Under the pieces are notes generated by a model. It was not told where the DNA came from. It did no database searches and saw only the letters and a program-made list of their open reading frames with translations. A stretch of DNA of 64,000 bases from Ruminococcaceae bacterium UBA5413 (lineage in GTDB: Bacteria; Bacillota; Clostridia; Oscillospirales; Acutalibacteraceae), in NCBI GenBank assembly GCA_002409585.1, contig DHNP01000045.1, forward strand, positions 75,368 to 139,367. The letters run 5' to 3'. The translations under genes and the position numbers were made by a program. Each line of letters starts with the position of its first letter. The first letter of the stretch is position 1. Shown one piece after another: positions 16,776 to 24,829 of this stretch.

Positions 16776-17870
16776 TTATTTCTTTGAAAATTCCGCGTAA
16801 GTCGTTTTATCATACGGCGGAACTATGGTGCCTTCTATAATTTGCTTTTGTATTTTCATTGCATCTTCATACACTGACTTTGACAGGTTCTTGTTATCTT
16901 CAGGAATGCCTACGGCCCCTTCTTTAAGGCCAAACGTATATGTCTTTCCGCCTATGTCCTTGCCGGCTATGGCATCTTTTGAAACCTGCTCGACCGCCTG
17001 CCCCGCAAGCTTCAGAGCTGAAGTCAGGACATTTTCAGGCGCAAGGTATGACTGGTCGCGGTCAACGCCTATGGCGTACTTGTCGGCCTCCTTGGCAGCC
17101 TGTATAACGCCTACGCCGGCTCCGCCCGCAGCATGGAAAACTATGTCGCATCCGTCTGAAAACATTTTGCTTGCTATGGCTTTCCCTTTTGCGGAGTCGC
17201 TGAAGCTTTCAGCGTACTGTGAAGAAACGCTTATGGTCTTGTTAAGCTCTTTAGCCGCATAGTCGACGCCGGCCTGGTAGCCATACTGGAACTGGTCTAT
17301 TATGGCGCTCGTTTGGCCGCCGACAAAGCCTACCTTGTTTGTTTTTGTTGTCTTGCCAGCTATATAGCCTACAAGGAACGACGACTCCTGCGCGCGGAAC
17401 ATAACGCCTGTCACGTTCGACGGCATTGTCTTTTCGTCATACTCGTTGTCTACTATGGCGTAGCTTATGTCGGGGTTCTGCTTTGCGGCATTGCCTATGG
17501 CGCCTGCCATAGCATAGCCTATGCCCCAAATGATGTCATTGTCGTCATCCGCGAGCTTGTCAAGGTTAGTAGCATAGTCGGCTGCCTGCTTAGACTCAAG
17601 GTAGCTTACCTTTGCGCCGGTGTCTTTGTTAAGGCTCTGCAGCCCCTCCCATGACGACTGGTTGAACGACTGGTCGTTTACCCCGCCGGTGTCTGTAACC
17701 ATGGCGGCTTTAAAGTCTGAAGACTTTCCCTCACCCGACGCCTCTGAACTTGCCTCCTCAGACGAAGCGGCGGCGGACGATGCCTGTGACGACGAAGAAG
17801 AACCGGACGAACATGCCGTTACAGATGCCATCATGCCAAGAGCTAAAATAATCGCGACGATCTTTTTCAT
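16776..17870 (-). CDS. BMP-family nucleoside-binding lipoprotein (NupN-like)
   Basis: Extracellular substrate-binding lipoprotein of the ABC nucleoside importer. MKKIVAIILALGMMASVTAC is a signal peptide with lipobox ending at Cys20, followed by a Ser/Glu-rich linker and then the Bmp/PnrA domain (MVTDTGGVNDQSFNQSSWEG, IVFHAAGGAGVGVIQAA, YAIGVDRDQSYLAP). 364 aa, typical. Preceded by deoD after 89 bases that include a perfect 16-base palindrome. The substrate is inferred from the surrounding nucleoside genes. Confidence 0.92.
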   Translation of the reverse strand: MKKIVAIILALGMMASVTACSSGSSSSSQASSAAASSEEASSEASGEGKSSDFKAAMVTDTGGVNDQSFNQSSWEGLQSLNKDTGAKVSYLESKQAADYATNLDKLADDDNDIIWGIGYAMAGAIGNAAKQNPDISYAIVDNEYDEKTMPSNVTGVMFRAQESSFLVGYIAGKTTKTNKVGFVGGQTSAIIDQFQYGYQAGVDYAAKELNKTISVSSQYAESFSDSAKGKAIASKMFSDGCDIVFHAAGGAGVGVIQAAKEADKYAIGVDRDQSYLAPENVLTSALKLAGQAVEQVSKDAIAGKDIGGKTYTFGLKEGAVGIPEDNKNLSKSVYEDAMKIQKQIIEGTIVPPYDKTTYAEFSKK

Positions 17871-17927
17871 AAATATCCTCCTTTATTATGCCAAGAAATA
17901 AAATCCCGGCCCATTAGCTTAATATGC

Positions 17928-17943
17928 GGCAATATATATTGCC
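17928..17943. promoter_or_regulatory. Perfect 16-base palindrome upstream of the BMP gene
   Basis: GGCAATATATATTGCC is a complete inverted repeat in the deoD-BMP gap, 58 bases before the BMP start. It could be an operator for an internal promoter or an RNA hairpin. I find no second copy near deoB or deoD. Confidence 0.4.
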
Positions 17944-17959
17944 TGTGCAATGCAATTTA

Positions 17960-18667
17960 TCAGATTTTAAGGGCAAGTTTTATCATATCGTTAAAACCGA
18001 CTTCACGTTCTTTCGACGGGAGGCTCTCTCCCGACAAAGGACAGTCGGAAATCGTAAGGATGCACAAGGCTTTTTTACCGCATCGCGCGGCATTCATATA
18101 AAGCGCGGCGGCCTCCATCTCCACGGCAAGCACACCCATCTTTTTCCACTTAATAAGTGCTTCAGCGTCGTCCCCGTAAAAAACGTCCGATGAAAGCACG
18201 TTACCCACAACTACGTGCAGGTTACACTCTTCCGCAGCATCTGCGGTTTTTTTCAAAAGCCCGTAGTCTGCCACCGGCGCAAAAGTCCCCGGGAGCTTAT
18301 ACTGTGCCGCATAGTTAGAGTCCGTGCAGGCACCCATGCCTATGACAAGGTCCCTTACATGCACCCCGTCGGCGATACCGCCGGCCGAGCCTATGCGGAT
18401 TATATTATCCACGCCGTAAAAATGAAACAGCTCGTAAGAGTAAATGCCTACAGACGGCATGCCCATACCGCCGCCCATGACAGAAACTTCCTTACCGCCA
18501 TACGTACCGGTATACCCGAGCATGTTGCGCACAGTGTTAAAGCATCTTGGCTTTTCAAGAAAATTTTCGGCAATATATTTGGCCCGTAAAGGGTCGCCTG
18601 GCATTAGAACGGTTTTTGCTATGTCGCCCGCTTTCGCCCCGTTATGGGGCGTCGGTGTGTTTTCCAT
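17960..18667 (-). CDS. deoD: Purine-nucleoside phosphorylase, DeoD type
   Basis: Phosphorolyses purine (deoxy)nucleosides to base and (deoxy)ribose-1-phosphate. 235 aa, the hexameric DeoD length. Motifs: VLMPGDPLRAKYIAENFL, MGGGMGMPSVGIYSYEL, RIGSAGGI and VEMEAAALYMNA. The ATG follows GGGGG. Its product is the substrate of DeoB encoded upstream. Confidence 0.96.
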   Translation of the reverse strand: MENTPTPHNGAKAGDIAKTVLMPGDPLRAKYIAENFLEKPRCFNTVRNMLGYTGTYGGKEVSVMGGGMGMPSVGIYSYELFHFYGVDNIIRIGSAGGIADGVHVRDLVIGMGACTDSNYAAQYKLPGTFAPVADYGLLKKTADAAEECNLHVVVGNVLSSDVFYGDDAEALIKWKKMGVLAVEMEAAALYMNAARCGKKALCILTISDCPLSGESLPSKEREVGFNDMIKLALKI

Positions 18668-18787
18668 AATTAACCCCCTATAAAAATAAAATCCGCATTA
18701 AAATATTATAACACAAAATTAACCTATGCGAATAATTAAGCTCCGGATTTTGATATGGCAGGTAAAAACAGCCCTTACCTGAAAAAA

Positions 18788-19945
18788 TTAAAATTTTAAA
18801 AGCGGAGTACCGTATATTTCAGGCTTTATGCCGAAATATTGCAAAACCGTCGCGCCTATATCCGAAAATGTACTGCGTGTTCCGAAGTTTGTTCCCGCTG
18901 GGACGCTGCTTCCGTACATAACAAGCGGGGTATATTCGCGCGAATGGTCTGTTGAAGGCGTACTCGGGTCGCAGCCGTGGTCGGCTGTAATCATCAGTAT
19001 GTCGCCGCTGCCTAAACCAGCCTCTATGGCGGGCAGGCTTTCGTCAAACTCCGTCAGCGCCTTAGCGTAGCCGTCAACATCGTTCCTGTGGCCGTAAAGC
19101 ATGTCGAAGTCCACGAGGTTTATAAAGCAAAGCCCGTCAAGCTTTTTCCCTGTAAGTTCGATTGTAGCCTTGATGCCCTCAGTGTTGCCGCTTGTATGGA
19201 CAGCTTCTGTTATACCTTTGCCGGCAAAAATATCGTTTATCTTCCCTACGGCTATAACGTCCTTTCCTTTAGCGCTGAGCTGGTCAAGCATAGTCGCCTT
19301 AGGCGGTACAAGCGAAAAGTCGCGCCTGTTTGACGTACGTTTAAAGTTAGGGTACTCCCCCTTGAACGGGCGGGCTATTACGCGGCCTACGCCGTATTTG
19401 CCAGTAAGTATCTCACGCGCCGTGCGGCAGCACTTGTAAAGTTCCTCCAAAGGTACTTTTTCTTCATGCGCGGCAATTTGGAAAACGCTGTCTGCAGACG
19501 TATAAACTATCAGGCCCCCTGTCTTTAAGTGTTCCTTCCCGTAATCTTTAATGACTTCAGTACCGGAGTAAGGCTTGTTGCACAAGGCCTTGCGTCCGGT
19601 TAAGCGCTCAAACCTGCTTATGACTTCATCCGGAAAGCCATCCGGAAAAGTAGGCATAGGTTCGCCGGACTTTATGCCGGCAATCTCCCAGTGGCCGGCC
19701 GTAGTGTCTTTGCCGCAAGATGCCTCAGCCATACGCGCGAAAGCTCCCAGCGGTGAAGCTTCACCCGGGCGGCAGTCTACCCCGTCTATGTTGAAGAAAC
19801 CGAGCTTTGACAAATTTTCCGCATGAAAAAACCTGCTCTTGGAAATTGCTTTTAAAGTATTGCTCCCTTCGTCGCCGTATAAAGCGGCATCCGGCATTTC
19901 GCCTATGCCCAAGCTGTCAAGCACAACAATAAAGACCCTTTTCAT
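18788..19945 (-). CDS. deoB: Phosphopentomutase
   Basis: Converts (deoxy)ribose-1-phosphate to the 5-phosphate, linking the two phosphorylases here to DeoC. Alkaline-phosphatase-superfamily metalloenzyme with the N-terminal metal motif VVLDSLGIGEMPDA, the phosphothreonine site GKDTTAGHWEI, and TADHGCDPSTPSTDHSREY. AAAGGTGAT precedes; start chosen at the ATG giving MKRVFIVVLDS (386 aa), though the ATG three codons earlier is possible. Confidence 0.95.
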   Translation of the reverse strand: MKRVFIVVLDSLGIGEMPDAALYGDEGSNTLKAISKSRFFHAENLSKLGFFNIDGVDCRPGEASPLGAFARMAEASCGKDTTAGHWEIAGIKSGEPMPTFPDGFPDEVISRFERLTGRKALCNKPYSGTEVIKDYGKEHLKTGGLIVYTSADSVFQIAAHEEKVPLEELYKCCRTAREILTGKYGVGRVIARPFKGEYPNFKRTSNRRDFSLVPPKATMLDQLSAKGKDVIAVGKINDIFAGKGITEAVHTSGNTEGIKATIELTGKKLDGLCFINLVDFDMLYGHRNDVDGYAKALTEFDESLPAIEAGLGSGDILMITADHGCDPSTPSTDHSREYTPLVMYGSSVPAGTNFGTRSTFSDIGATVLQYFGIKPEIYGTPLLKF

Positions 19946-20019
19946 TATTAACATATCACCTTTCAAGATACTTTTATTTCAGCAGGACCGGTTTTGGGCG
20001 GCAAGCCGTATTTAGGGCA

Positions 20020-21012
20020 TCACCGTATTTTTTGCTTAGTGGTCTGCCTTACTTTTAGTGAAACAGGTAAAATATTATAAGCATTTATATTTTTTTTGCC
20101 GTTCACCATATCTATTATAATACCGGCGGCAAGCTTTCCTATCTTCTCCATAGGCTGTACTACCGTAGTAAACTCCGGAGTCATAAGCCTGCTGAGCAGC
20201 AGGCCGTCGTAGCCGACTATCATTACGTCGTCAGGCACGCGCCTGCCCCTTTTGAATAAAACTTTGTACAGCGAAAGCGCAGTCATATCGCTTGAAGCCA
20301 GTATGCCGTCGGCATTTGGGAAAAGCCTCAGGATTTCTTTGGCGGAGTCTATCCCGCTTTCAAAGTCATACCCCGCATCGACGTAATGCGGTTCCATGCC
20401 ATACTTTTCACACGCTTCAATATAGCCTTCAAACCTCTGCACGCCGCTTAAGTATTTTTGCGGGCCGCGCATCTGCACAATCTGGCGGCAGCCGCACTTC
20501 ACAAGATGTTCGGCAGCCATAAAGCCGCCCCTGCGGTTGTCTGACTGCACCACGGCGGCGGAACAGTCCGTATCCGCTTTTTGGTCGAGCACGACAACCG
20601 GTATCCTGCACTTTTCTATTTCTTCGTTTATCATATCGTTGTTTGACATGATAATGATGCCGTCGGCATTCATGGACATAAGCATTTCTATGTACTGGGA
20701 TTCTTTTTCAGCGCTTTCATCGGTGTTGCACAAAATAACCTTGTACCCACTGCCGAAAGCTTCAGACTCTATGGCGCATCCAATCTCGTTTAAAAAAATA
20801 TTGCGCACGCTCGGAACAACGTAGCCTATTATCCGCGATGATTTTTTATAAAGTGAACGTGCTATCTCATTCGGTTTGTAGCCGGTTTCACTAATAGCGG
20901 ATAGAACCCTTTCCTTCTTTTCACTGCTCACGTTAGCCGTCCCGTTCAGGACGCGCGACACGGTCGCGGAGGAGACGTCTGCCAGTTTGGCAATATCACT
21001 GATTTTAACCAT
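20020..21012 (-). CDS. LacI-family transcriptional regulator
   Basis: Probable repressor of the nucleoside cluster. The N-terminal HTH (VKISDIAKLADVSSATVSRV, then the hinge motif YKPNEIARSLYKK) is followed by a periplasmic-binding-protein-like effector domain (IIGYVVPSVRNIFLNEIGCA to the C-terminus), 330 aa in total. GGTGGAG lies directly before ATG 21012; a TTG four codons upstream overlaps that site. It heads the ten-gene minus-strand run, 74 bases before deoB, and has a LacI/cre-type palindrome just upstream. The effector, perhaps a nucleoside or deoxyribose phosphate, is a guess from context. Confidence 0.9.
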   Translation of the reverse strand: MVKISDIAKLADVSSATVSRVLNGTANVSSEKKERVLSAISETGYKPNEIARSLYKKSSRIIGYVVPSVRNIFLNEIGCAIESEAFGSGYKVILCNTDESAEKESQYIEMLMSMNADGIIIMSNNDMINEEIEKCRIPVVVLDQKADTDCSAAVVQSDNRRGGFMAAEHLVKCGCRQIVQMRGPQKYLSGVQRFEGYIEACEKYGMEPHYVDAGYDFESGIDSAKEILRLFPNADGILASSDMTALSLYKVLFKRGRRVPDDVMIVGYDGLLLSRLMTPEFTTVVQPMEKIGKLAAGIIIDMVNGKKNINAYNILPVSLKVRQTTKQKIR

Positions 21013-21031
21013 AAACTCCACCAATCTGTTT

Positions 21032-21045
21032 TGTAACCGGTTTCA
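21032..21045. promoter_or_regulatory. LacI/GalR-type operator (cre-like) before the regulator gene
   Basis: TGTAACCGGTTTCA is a near-perfect inverted repeat with central CG and fits the degenerate cre/LacI-family operator pattern. It lies 20 bases upstream of the lacI-type start, suited to autoregulation or carbon catabolite control by CcpA. Confidence 0.65.
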
Positions 21046-21235
21046 TAATTAAATACTATAACTTTTTAAGGAATATGTCAATATATTTTATTGATATTTT
21101 TCTATTTTTTTGTAAATAATGCAAAGCCGTGTTTTGCCGCAAACCGAGTATTTCTATGTATATCATATGAAAATAAGGCGGCCGTAAGCAGCGTTTCCTA
21201 TAATTCAGCCTAAGGTGTATTTTGCCTATTGCCTC
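21046..21235. other. AT-rich region between divergently organised units, no gene seen
   Basis: Holds the promoter region of the LacI-type gene (minus strand), whose operator is listed separately, and the 3' end of the PTS operon. A 76-aa frame here is not supported by a ribosome site or family pattern. Confidence 0.5.
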
Positions 21236-21290
21236 AGAAAAAGCCATGTATCCCCTTACATGCATAATTAAGGTAAAGGGATGCACGGCT
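21236..21290 (-). terminator. Terminator of the PTS/MupG operon
   Basis: On the minus strand an 18-base arm (21290-21273) pairs with 21259-21242 with two G-U pairs and one mismatch, then a TTTTT run. It lies 51 bases beyond the VanH-like gene and is the first strong terminator after the sigma-54 promoter at 27.5 kb. Confidence 0.82.
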
Positions 21291-21341
21291 TATAAACCAT
21301 ATAAAGTTTTGTCAGGCGCTTTGCAAAAGAATGTTAATGCC

Positions 21342-22322
21342 CTACATAATCTGCCACGGGTTTTTCTGCTTCCGCTCGAACAGGGAACAGCTTAAAATAG
21401 AATGTTCAACCATATCGCTAACAACCTGGTCAGTGTAAAAAGCCGTATGCGGTGTAACGATAACATTGGAATACGACTGCAGCATTTTAAGCCAGCGGTT
21501 TTTTATGATTTTGTCACGCAGGTCATAATAGTACAGCTCGCTTTCATTCTCAACCACATCAAAGGCAGCCCCGCCGATTTTGCCGCTCTCTACCGCGTCG
21601 ATAAAACCATCAGTGTCTACTAACGAGCCGCGTGCCGTATTTACAATTATAACTCCGTCTTTCATTTTCGATATGGAGTTACGATTTATAATATGGTAAT
21701 TGTCATTTGTTGCAGGCATATGCAGCGTTATGACATCACTGTTTTTATAAATGCCGTCAAGGTCAGTATACTCGGCATATTTAGCAGTCTCGTCGTTTTT
21801 ATACAAATCATATGCCAATATCCTGCATCCAAAGGCCGACAGGCGCTGTATGACGGTACGGCCGATACGTCCGGTGCCCATAACGCCTACCGTTAAATTT
21901 TTAAGCACCCTGCCCTGCACATTGTTTAATGAGTAGTCCTGCACTATGCCGTGCATGGTTATGGCCTTAAACTTTCTTACAGCCATCAGTATAAGCATAA
22001 CGGCGTAGTCTGAAACGCTGTCGGTCGAGTAGCTTACATTTCCTATATGTATGCCAAACTTTTCGGCTGCGTTCATATCTATATGGTCATAACCTATGCT
22101 CCTTGTAGAAATATATTCCACGCCGATTTCTTTGAATTTTTTCAGTAAGTCTTCTTCTATAGGCGTTGTCAGCACGCTTACGCTCTTACATCCGGTTGCT
22201 AAATCCGCATTTTTCAGATCAGGGGCATCGTCGCAGATAACAGTTTCACATTCATATTTTTTTGTAAATTTATTAATATATTCCAGCTCATCTTTACGGC
22301 AGCTGTATGCGCATAACTTCAT
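21342..22322 (-). CDS. D-2-hydroxyacid dehydrogenase, VanH/D-lactate dehydrogenase type
   Basis: NAD-dependent enzyme that interconverts 2-keto acids and D-2-hydroxy acids. 326 aa with the NAD motif GVMGTGRIGRTVI, VNTARGSLVD containing the substrate arginine, and TPHTAFYTDQ with the catalytic His. Blocks such as YISTRSIGYDHIDM and GNVSYSTDSVSDYAVMLILM closely recall VanH of glycopeptide resistance, but no D-Ala-D-Lac ligase or VanX is present, so ordinary fermentation of pyruvate or 2-oxobutyrate is more likely. Lies 63 bases after ilvA, whose product is a 2-keto acid, and ends the operon. Confidence 0.88.
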   Translation of the reverse strand: MKLCAYSCRKDELEYINKFTKKYECETVICDDAPDLKNADLATGCKSVSVLTTPIEEDLLKKFKEIGVEYISTRSIGYDHIDMNAAEKFGIHIGNVSYSTDSVSDYAVMLILMAVRKFKAITMHGIVQDYSLNNVQGRVLKNLTVGVMGTGRIGRTVIQRLSAFGCRILAYDLYKNDETAKYAEYTDLDGIYKNSDVITLHMPATNDNYHIINRNSISKMKDGVIIVNTARGSLVDTDGFIDAVESGKIGGAAFDVVENESELYYYDLRDKIIKNRWLKMLQSYSNVIVTPHTAFYTDQVVSDMVEHSILSCSLFERKQKNPWQIM

Positions 22323-22385
22323 GTGTCATGTCTCCTTACTATAAGTCACTTTAACGCTTGCGGTTCACAATGAATATTGCACGGT

Positions 22386-23585
22386 TTATTTATTATGTAA
22401 ATTGTACCCTGCTTTTTCAATAGCCGTGCATATAGCCTTAAACTGCACCGCATCCTTAGTTTCTATGCAGACAGACAGCTGGCAGTCATTAATACTGGTA
22501 CTGCCTGTGTTGCGGTCATGGTGAATGCTCATTATATTGCCGCCGAGTTTCGCCACAATAGAAGCAATCTCCATTACCTGCCCCGGCCTGTCCGCCATAT
22601 CTATAAATATCTGCCCGAAACGGCCTTCCTCAATCAAGCCTCTGTTAATGACCCTCGACAATATGGTTACGTCAATATTACCGCCTGAAACCAGGCAGAC
22701 TGTCTTTTTGCCGTGCAGATTTACCTTGCCAAACATTGCAGCCGCAACGGAAGCCGCACCGGCACCCTCGGCAACAATCTTTTGTTTTTCTATTAATTCT
22801 AAAATAGCGGTGGCTATTTCGTTATCTGAAACGGTGACAATATCGTCCACGTATTTCTTACAGTAATCATATGTCAGGCTGCCCGGGCATTTTACGGCTA
22901 TTCCGTCGGCAAAAGTAGAAACGCGCTCAAGGGACTCGATTTTGTTTTTCCTCAGTGAATTGAGCATGCCTGCCGCGCCGCTTGCCTGCACGCCGTACAC
23001 CTTGCACTCAGGTTTCAGCGATTTTATAGTAAAGGCAACACCTGATATAAGGCCTCCGCCGCCTACCGGTACTATAACGGCATCTGTATCCCTAAGCTGC
23101 TCAAGTATCTCGGCACCGATAGTCCCCTGCCCTGCTATGACCTTATCGTCGTTAAAAGGGTGTATAAACGTTGCTCCGCTCTCTTTTTGTAAACCGCACG
23201 CTTTTTCGTACGCATCATCGTACACACCGTCTACTATGCAGACTTCGGCGCCATATTTCTTGGTTTTTTCAATTTTTGAGATAGGCGCGCACGAGGGTAT
23301 ACATATGAGGGATCTTATTCCTTCCTTAGTCGCGGCAAGAGCAACACCCTGCGCATGGTTTCCGGCGGAGCAGGCGATGACGCCTTTTTCTTTCTCAGCA
23401 TCCGTTAACGAAGATATCTTGTTGTAGGCTCCTCTGATTTTAAACGATCCGGTTGTCTGCAGGTTTTCGGTTTTCAAGTATATTTCATTGCCGCCGCTTA
23501 TGTTTGAAGCCGGTATTATGTCAGTTCTGCGTATTATAGGTTTTAACGTGCTTTGAGCTTTTATAATGTCATTTATTGTTATCAA
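22386..23585 (-). CDS. ilvA: Threonine dehydratase with C-terminal ACT domain
   Basis: PLP enzyme that deaminates threonine to 2-oxobutyrate, and often serine to pyruvate. PLP lysine in TTGSFKIRGAYNK (Lys49 from the chosen start), phosphate loop PVGGGGLISG, C-terminal ACT domain (FGQIFIDMADRPGQVMEIAS). About 399 aa matches the single-ACT, catabolic-like class rather than the long IlvA of branched-chain synthesis. GGGGTGA lies before TTG 23585; the upstream extension to 23612 lacks a site. It is in a PTS operon rather than an ilv operon, so a fermentative role is likely (inference). Confidence 0.88.
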   Translation of the reverse strand: MITINDIIKAQSTLKPIIRRTDIIPASNISGGNEIYLKTENLQTTGSFKIRGAYNKISSLTDAEKEKGVIACSAGNHAQGVALAATKEGIRSLICIPSCAPISKIEKTKKYGAEVCIVDGVYDDAYEKACGLQKESGATFIHPFNDDKVIAGQGTIGAEILEQLRDTDAVIVPVGGGGLISGVAFTIKSLKPECKVYGVQASGAAGMLNSLRKNKIESLERVSTFADGIAVKCPGSLTYDYCKKYVDDIVTVSDNEIATAILELIEKQKIVAEGAGAASVAAAMFGKVNLHGKKTVCLVSGGNIDVTILSRVINRGLIEEGRFGQIFIDMADRPGQVMEIASIVAKLGGNIMSIHHDRNTGSTSINDCQLSVCIETKDAVQFKAICTAIEKAGYNLHNK

Positions 23586-23687
23586 AATTTCACCCCATAT
23601 TTTAGTAAACAAGATAAAAAGGCATAGATAATGAATGTGCTTATCCGAAGATTGACTGAACGGACAAGCACATATATACAGTATGTT

Positions 23688-24770
23688 CTATTCTGTCAGC
23701 GAGAATTGTTGCCAGGGTTTTATAAAATCAATCAGGAATATCTCGTCTTCGTCAATTCTTCCTATGACATTAGTATTTCCGTAATTTTTTCTGTCCTTCA
23801 GCGCAATTTGCATCTCGCCTGTATAGTGTTTATACAGTGCGTTGTCAACGGTTATGTCCCCGCGCCTGATATCCACCGTATTAAACGGCTTAAAGTCATT
23901 GCCCGGGTCCTCTACCCTGCTTGCGCTTGAACGTATAATATACTCCGAAACGTCTCCTCTGTTGAAGTGCGGCCTTGAAAGCGCTATGTCCCTTTCGAGG
24001 CTTGATATTTTATCATTGAGATGCACTTTCAAAGTCAGTTTGTACGGGTCAACCTTACTAAGCGCCCTCATCTCGTCTTCACTTGCAAACGCGTTTGCAA
24101 TAAGGACGTCATCTATAAGGTTGGAATTGAACAAGTCCTTTGCCTGTACGTCTATGGGCAAATCCCTGTGTTCTTCCAATGTGCTCAGGCCCTCGCTTAC
24201 AGGCCACGGCCCGAACCGGGCGGCTTTTGAAGAAACAAAAGCCGCAGTCCGTATGCCGTATTTTTTAAATTGCCTGTTGCATTTCATAAAATGCTCATAT
24301 CCTATACCCGAATACCGGTGCGGATAAAAGTTATGGCATCCGAAAATATTTTCAGCATTTGGCTGGTAGCTGAAGATGTTGTCAACATATTTGGTGCCCG
24401 CACTCATATTTAACTCTATCTTAAGGCCGTACTTGTTGTACGACATTGCCGACTCTTCCTTGCCTGAAAAGCCGTTGTCAAGCCTTATGCCGTACAGTCC
24501 CATCTCTTTAAATATTCCTAAGTCGTCATAGCGTATGCCCAGCTCTTCAAAGACCTCAGGGTTTATGTCGGCTATAACTTTCATACCGTATCCGCTGGCA
24601 TGCGCTATTGTTTTTTTAAATTCGGCAAGTATTTTTTCCTTCTCGCCTTTTACAGATAAAAGGCATGTGAAGATCCGCTTGAACCCGTACTTATCTGCCA
24701 TATCGATATACGACAGATTTTTTTCCAACGGGGCATGCGCAGGGTATATTGAAAAACCGATTTGTCTCAT
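23688..24770 (-). CDS. MupG/DUF871-family 6-phospho-glycosidase
   Basis: 360 aa protein of the DUF871 family, whose characterised member, MupG of Staphylococcus aureus, cleaves 6-phospho-N-acetylmuramyl disaccharides inside the cell. Visible family blocks: GFSIYPAHAPLEKNLSYID, GLYGIRLDNGFSG, IELNMSAGT, CHNFYPHRYSGIGYEHF and the C-terminal GRIDEDEIFLIDFIKPW, with a TIM-barrel-like N-terminal two thirds. ATG behind GGAGGAAG, 59 bases after EIIC. Lac/cellobiose-family PTS transporters give 6-phospho-disaccharides, so this is the likely intracellular hydrolase. The exact sugar is unknown; no MurQ etherase is in the window. Confidence 0.85.
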   Translation of the reverse strand: MRQIGFSIYPAHAPLEKNLSYIDMADKYGFKRIFTCLLSVKGEKEKILAEFKKTIAHASGYGMKVIADINPEVFEELGIRYDDLGIFKEMGLYGIRLDNGFSGKEESAMSYNKYGLKIELNMSAGTKYVDNIFSYQPNAENIFGCHNFYPHRYSGIGYEHFMKCNRQFKKYGIRTAAFVSSKAARFGPWPVSEGLSTLEEHRDLPIDVQAKDLFNSNLIDDVLIANAFASEDEMRALSKVDPYKLTLKVHLNDKISSLERDIALSRPHFNRGDVSEYIIRSSASRVEDPGNDFKPFNTVDIRRGDITVDNALYKHYTGEMQIALKDRKNYGNTNVIGRIDEDEIFLIDFIKPWQQFSLTE

Positions 24771-24829
24771 TTAACTTCCTCCGATTTTATAACTTTAGGA
24801 TGTCGGCGCGGACAGGATGTTTTTTTTAA

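Noticed and set aside
21056..21286. 76-aa frame in the gap between the LacI-type gene and the PTS operon
   Set aside because: No ribosome site, no family pattern, and it covers the strong terminator at 21236-21290.
21342..22322. Vancomycin resistance locus
   Set aside because: Only a VanH-like dehydrogenase is present; no D-Ala-D-Lac ligase, dipeptidase or two-component system in the window.
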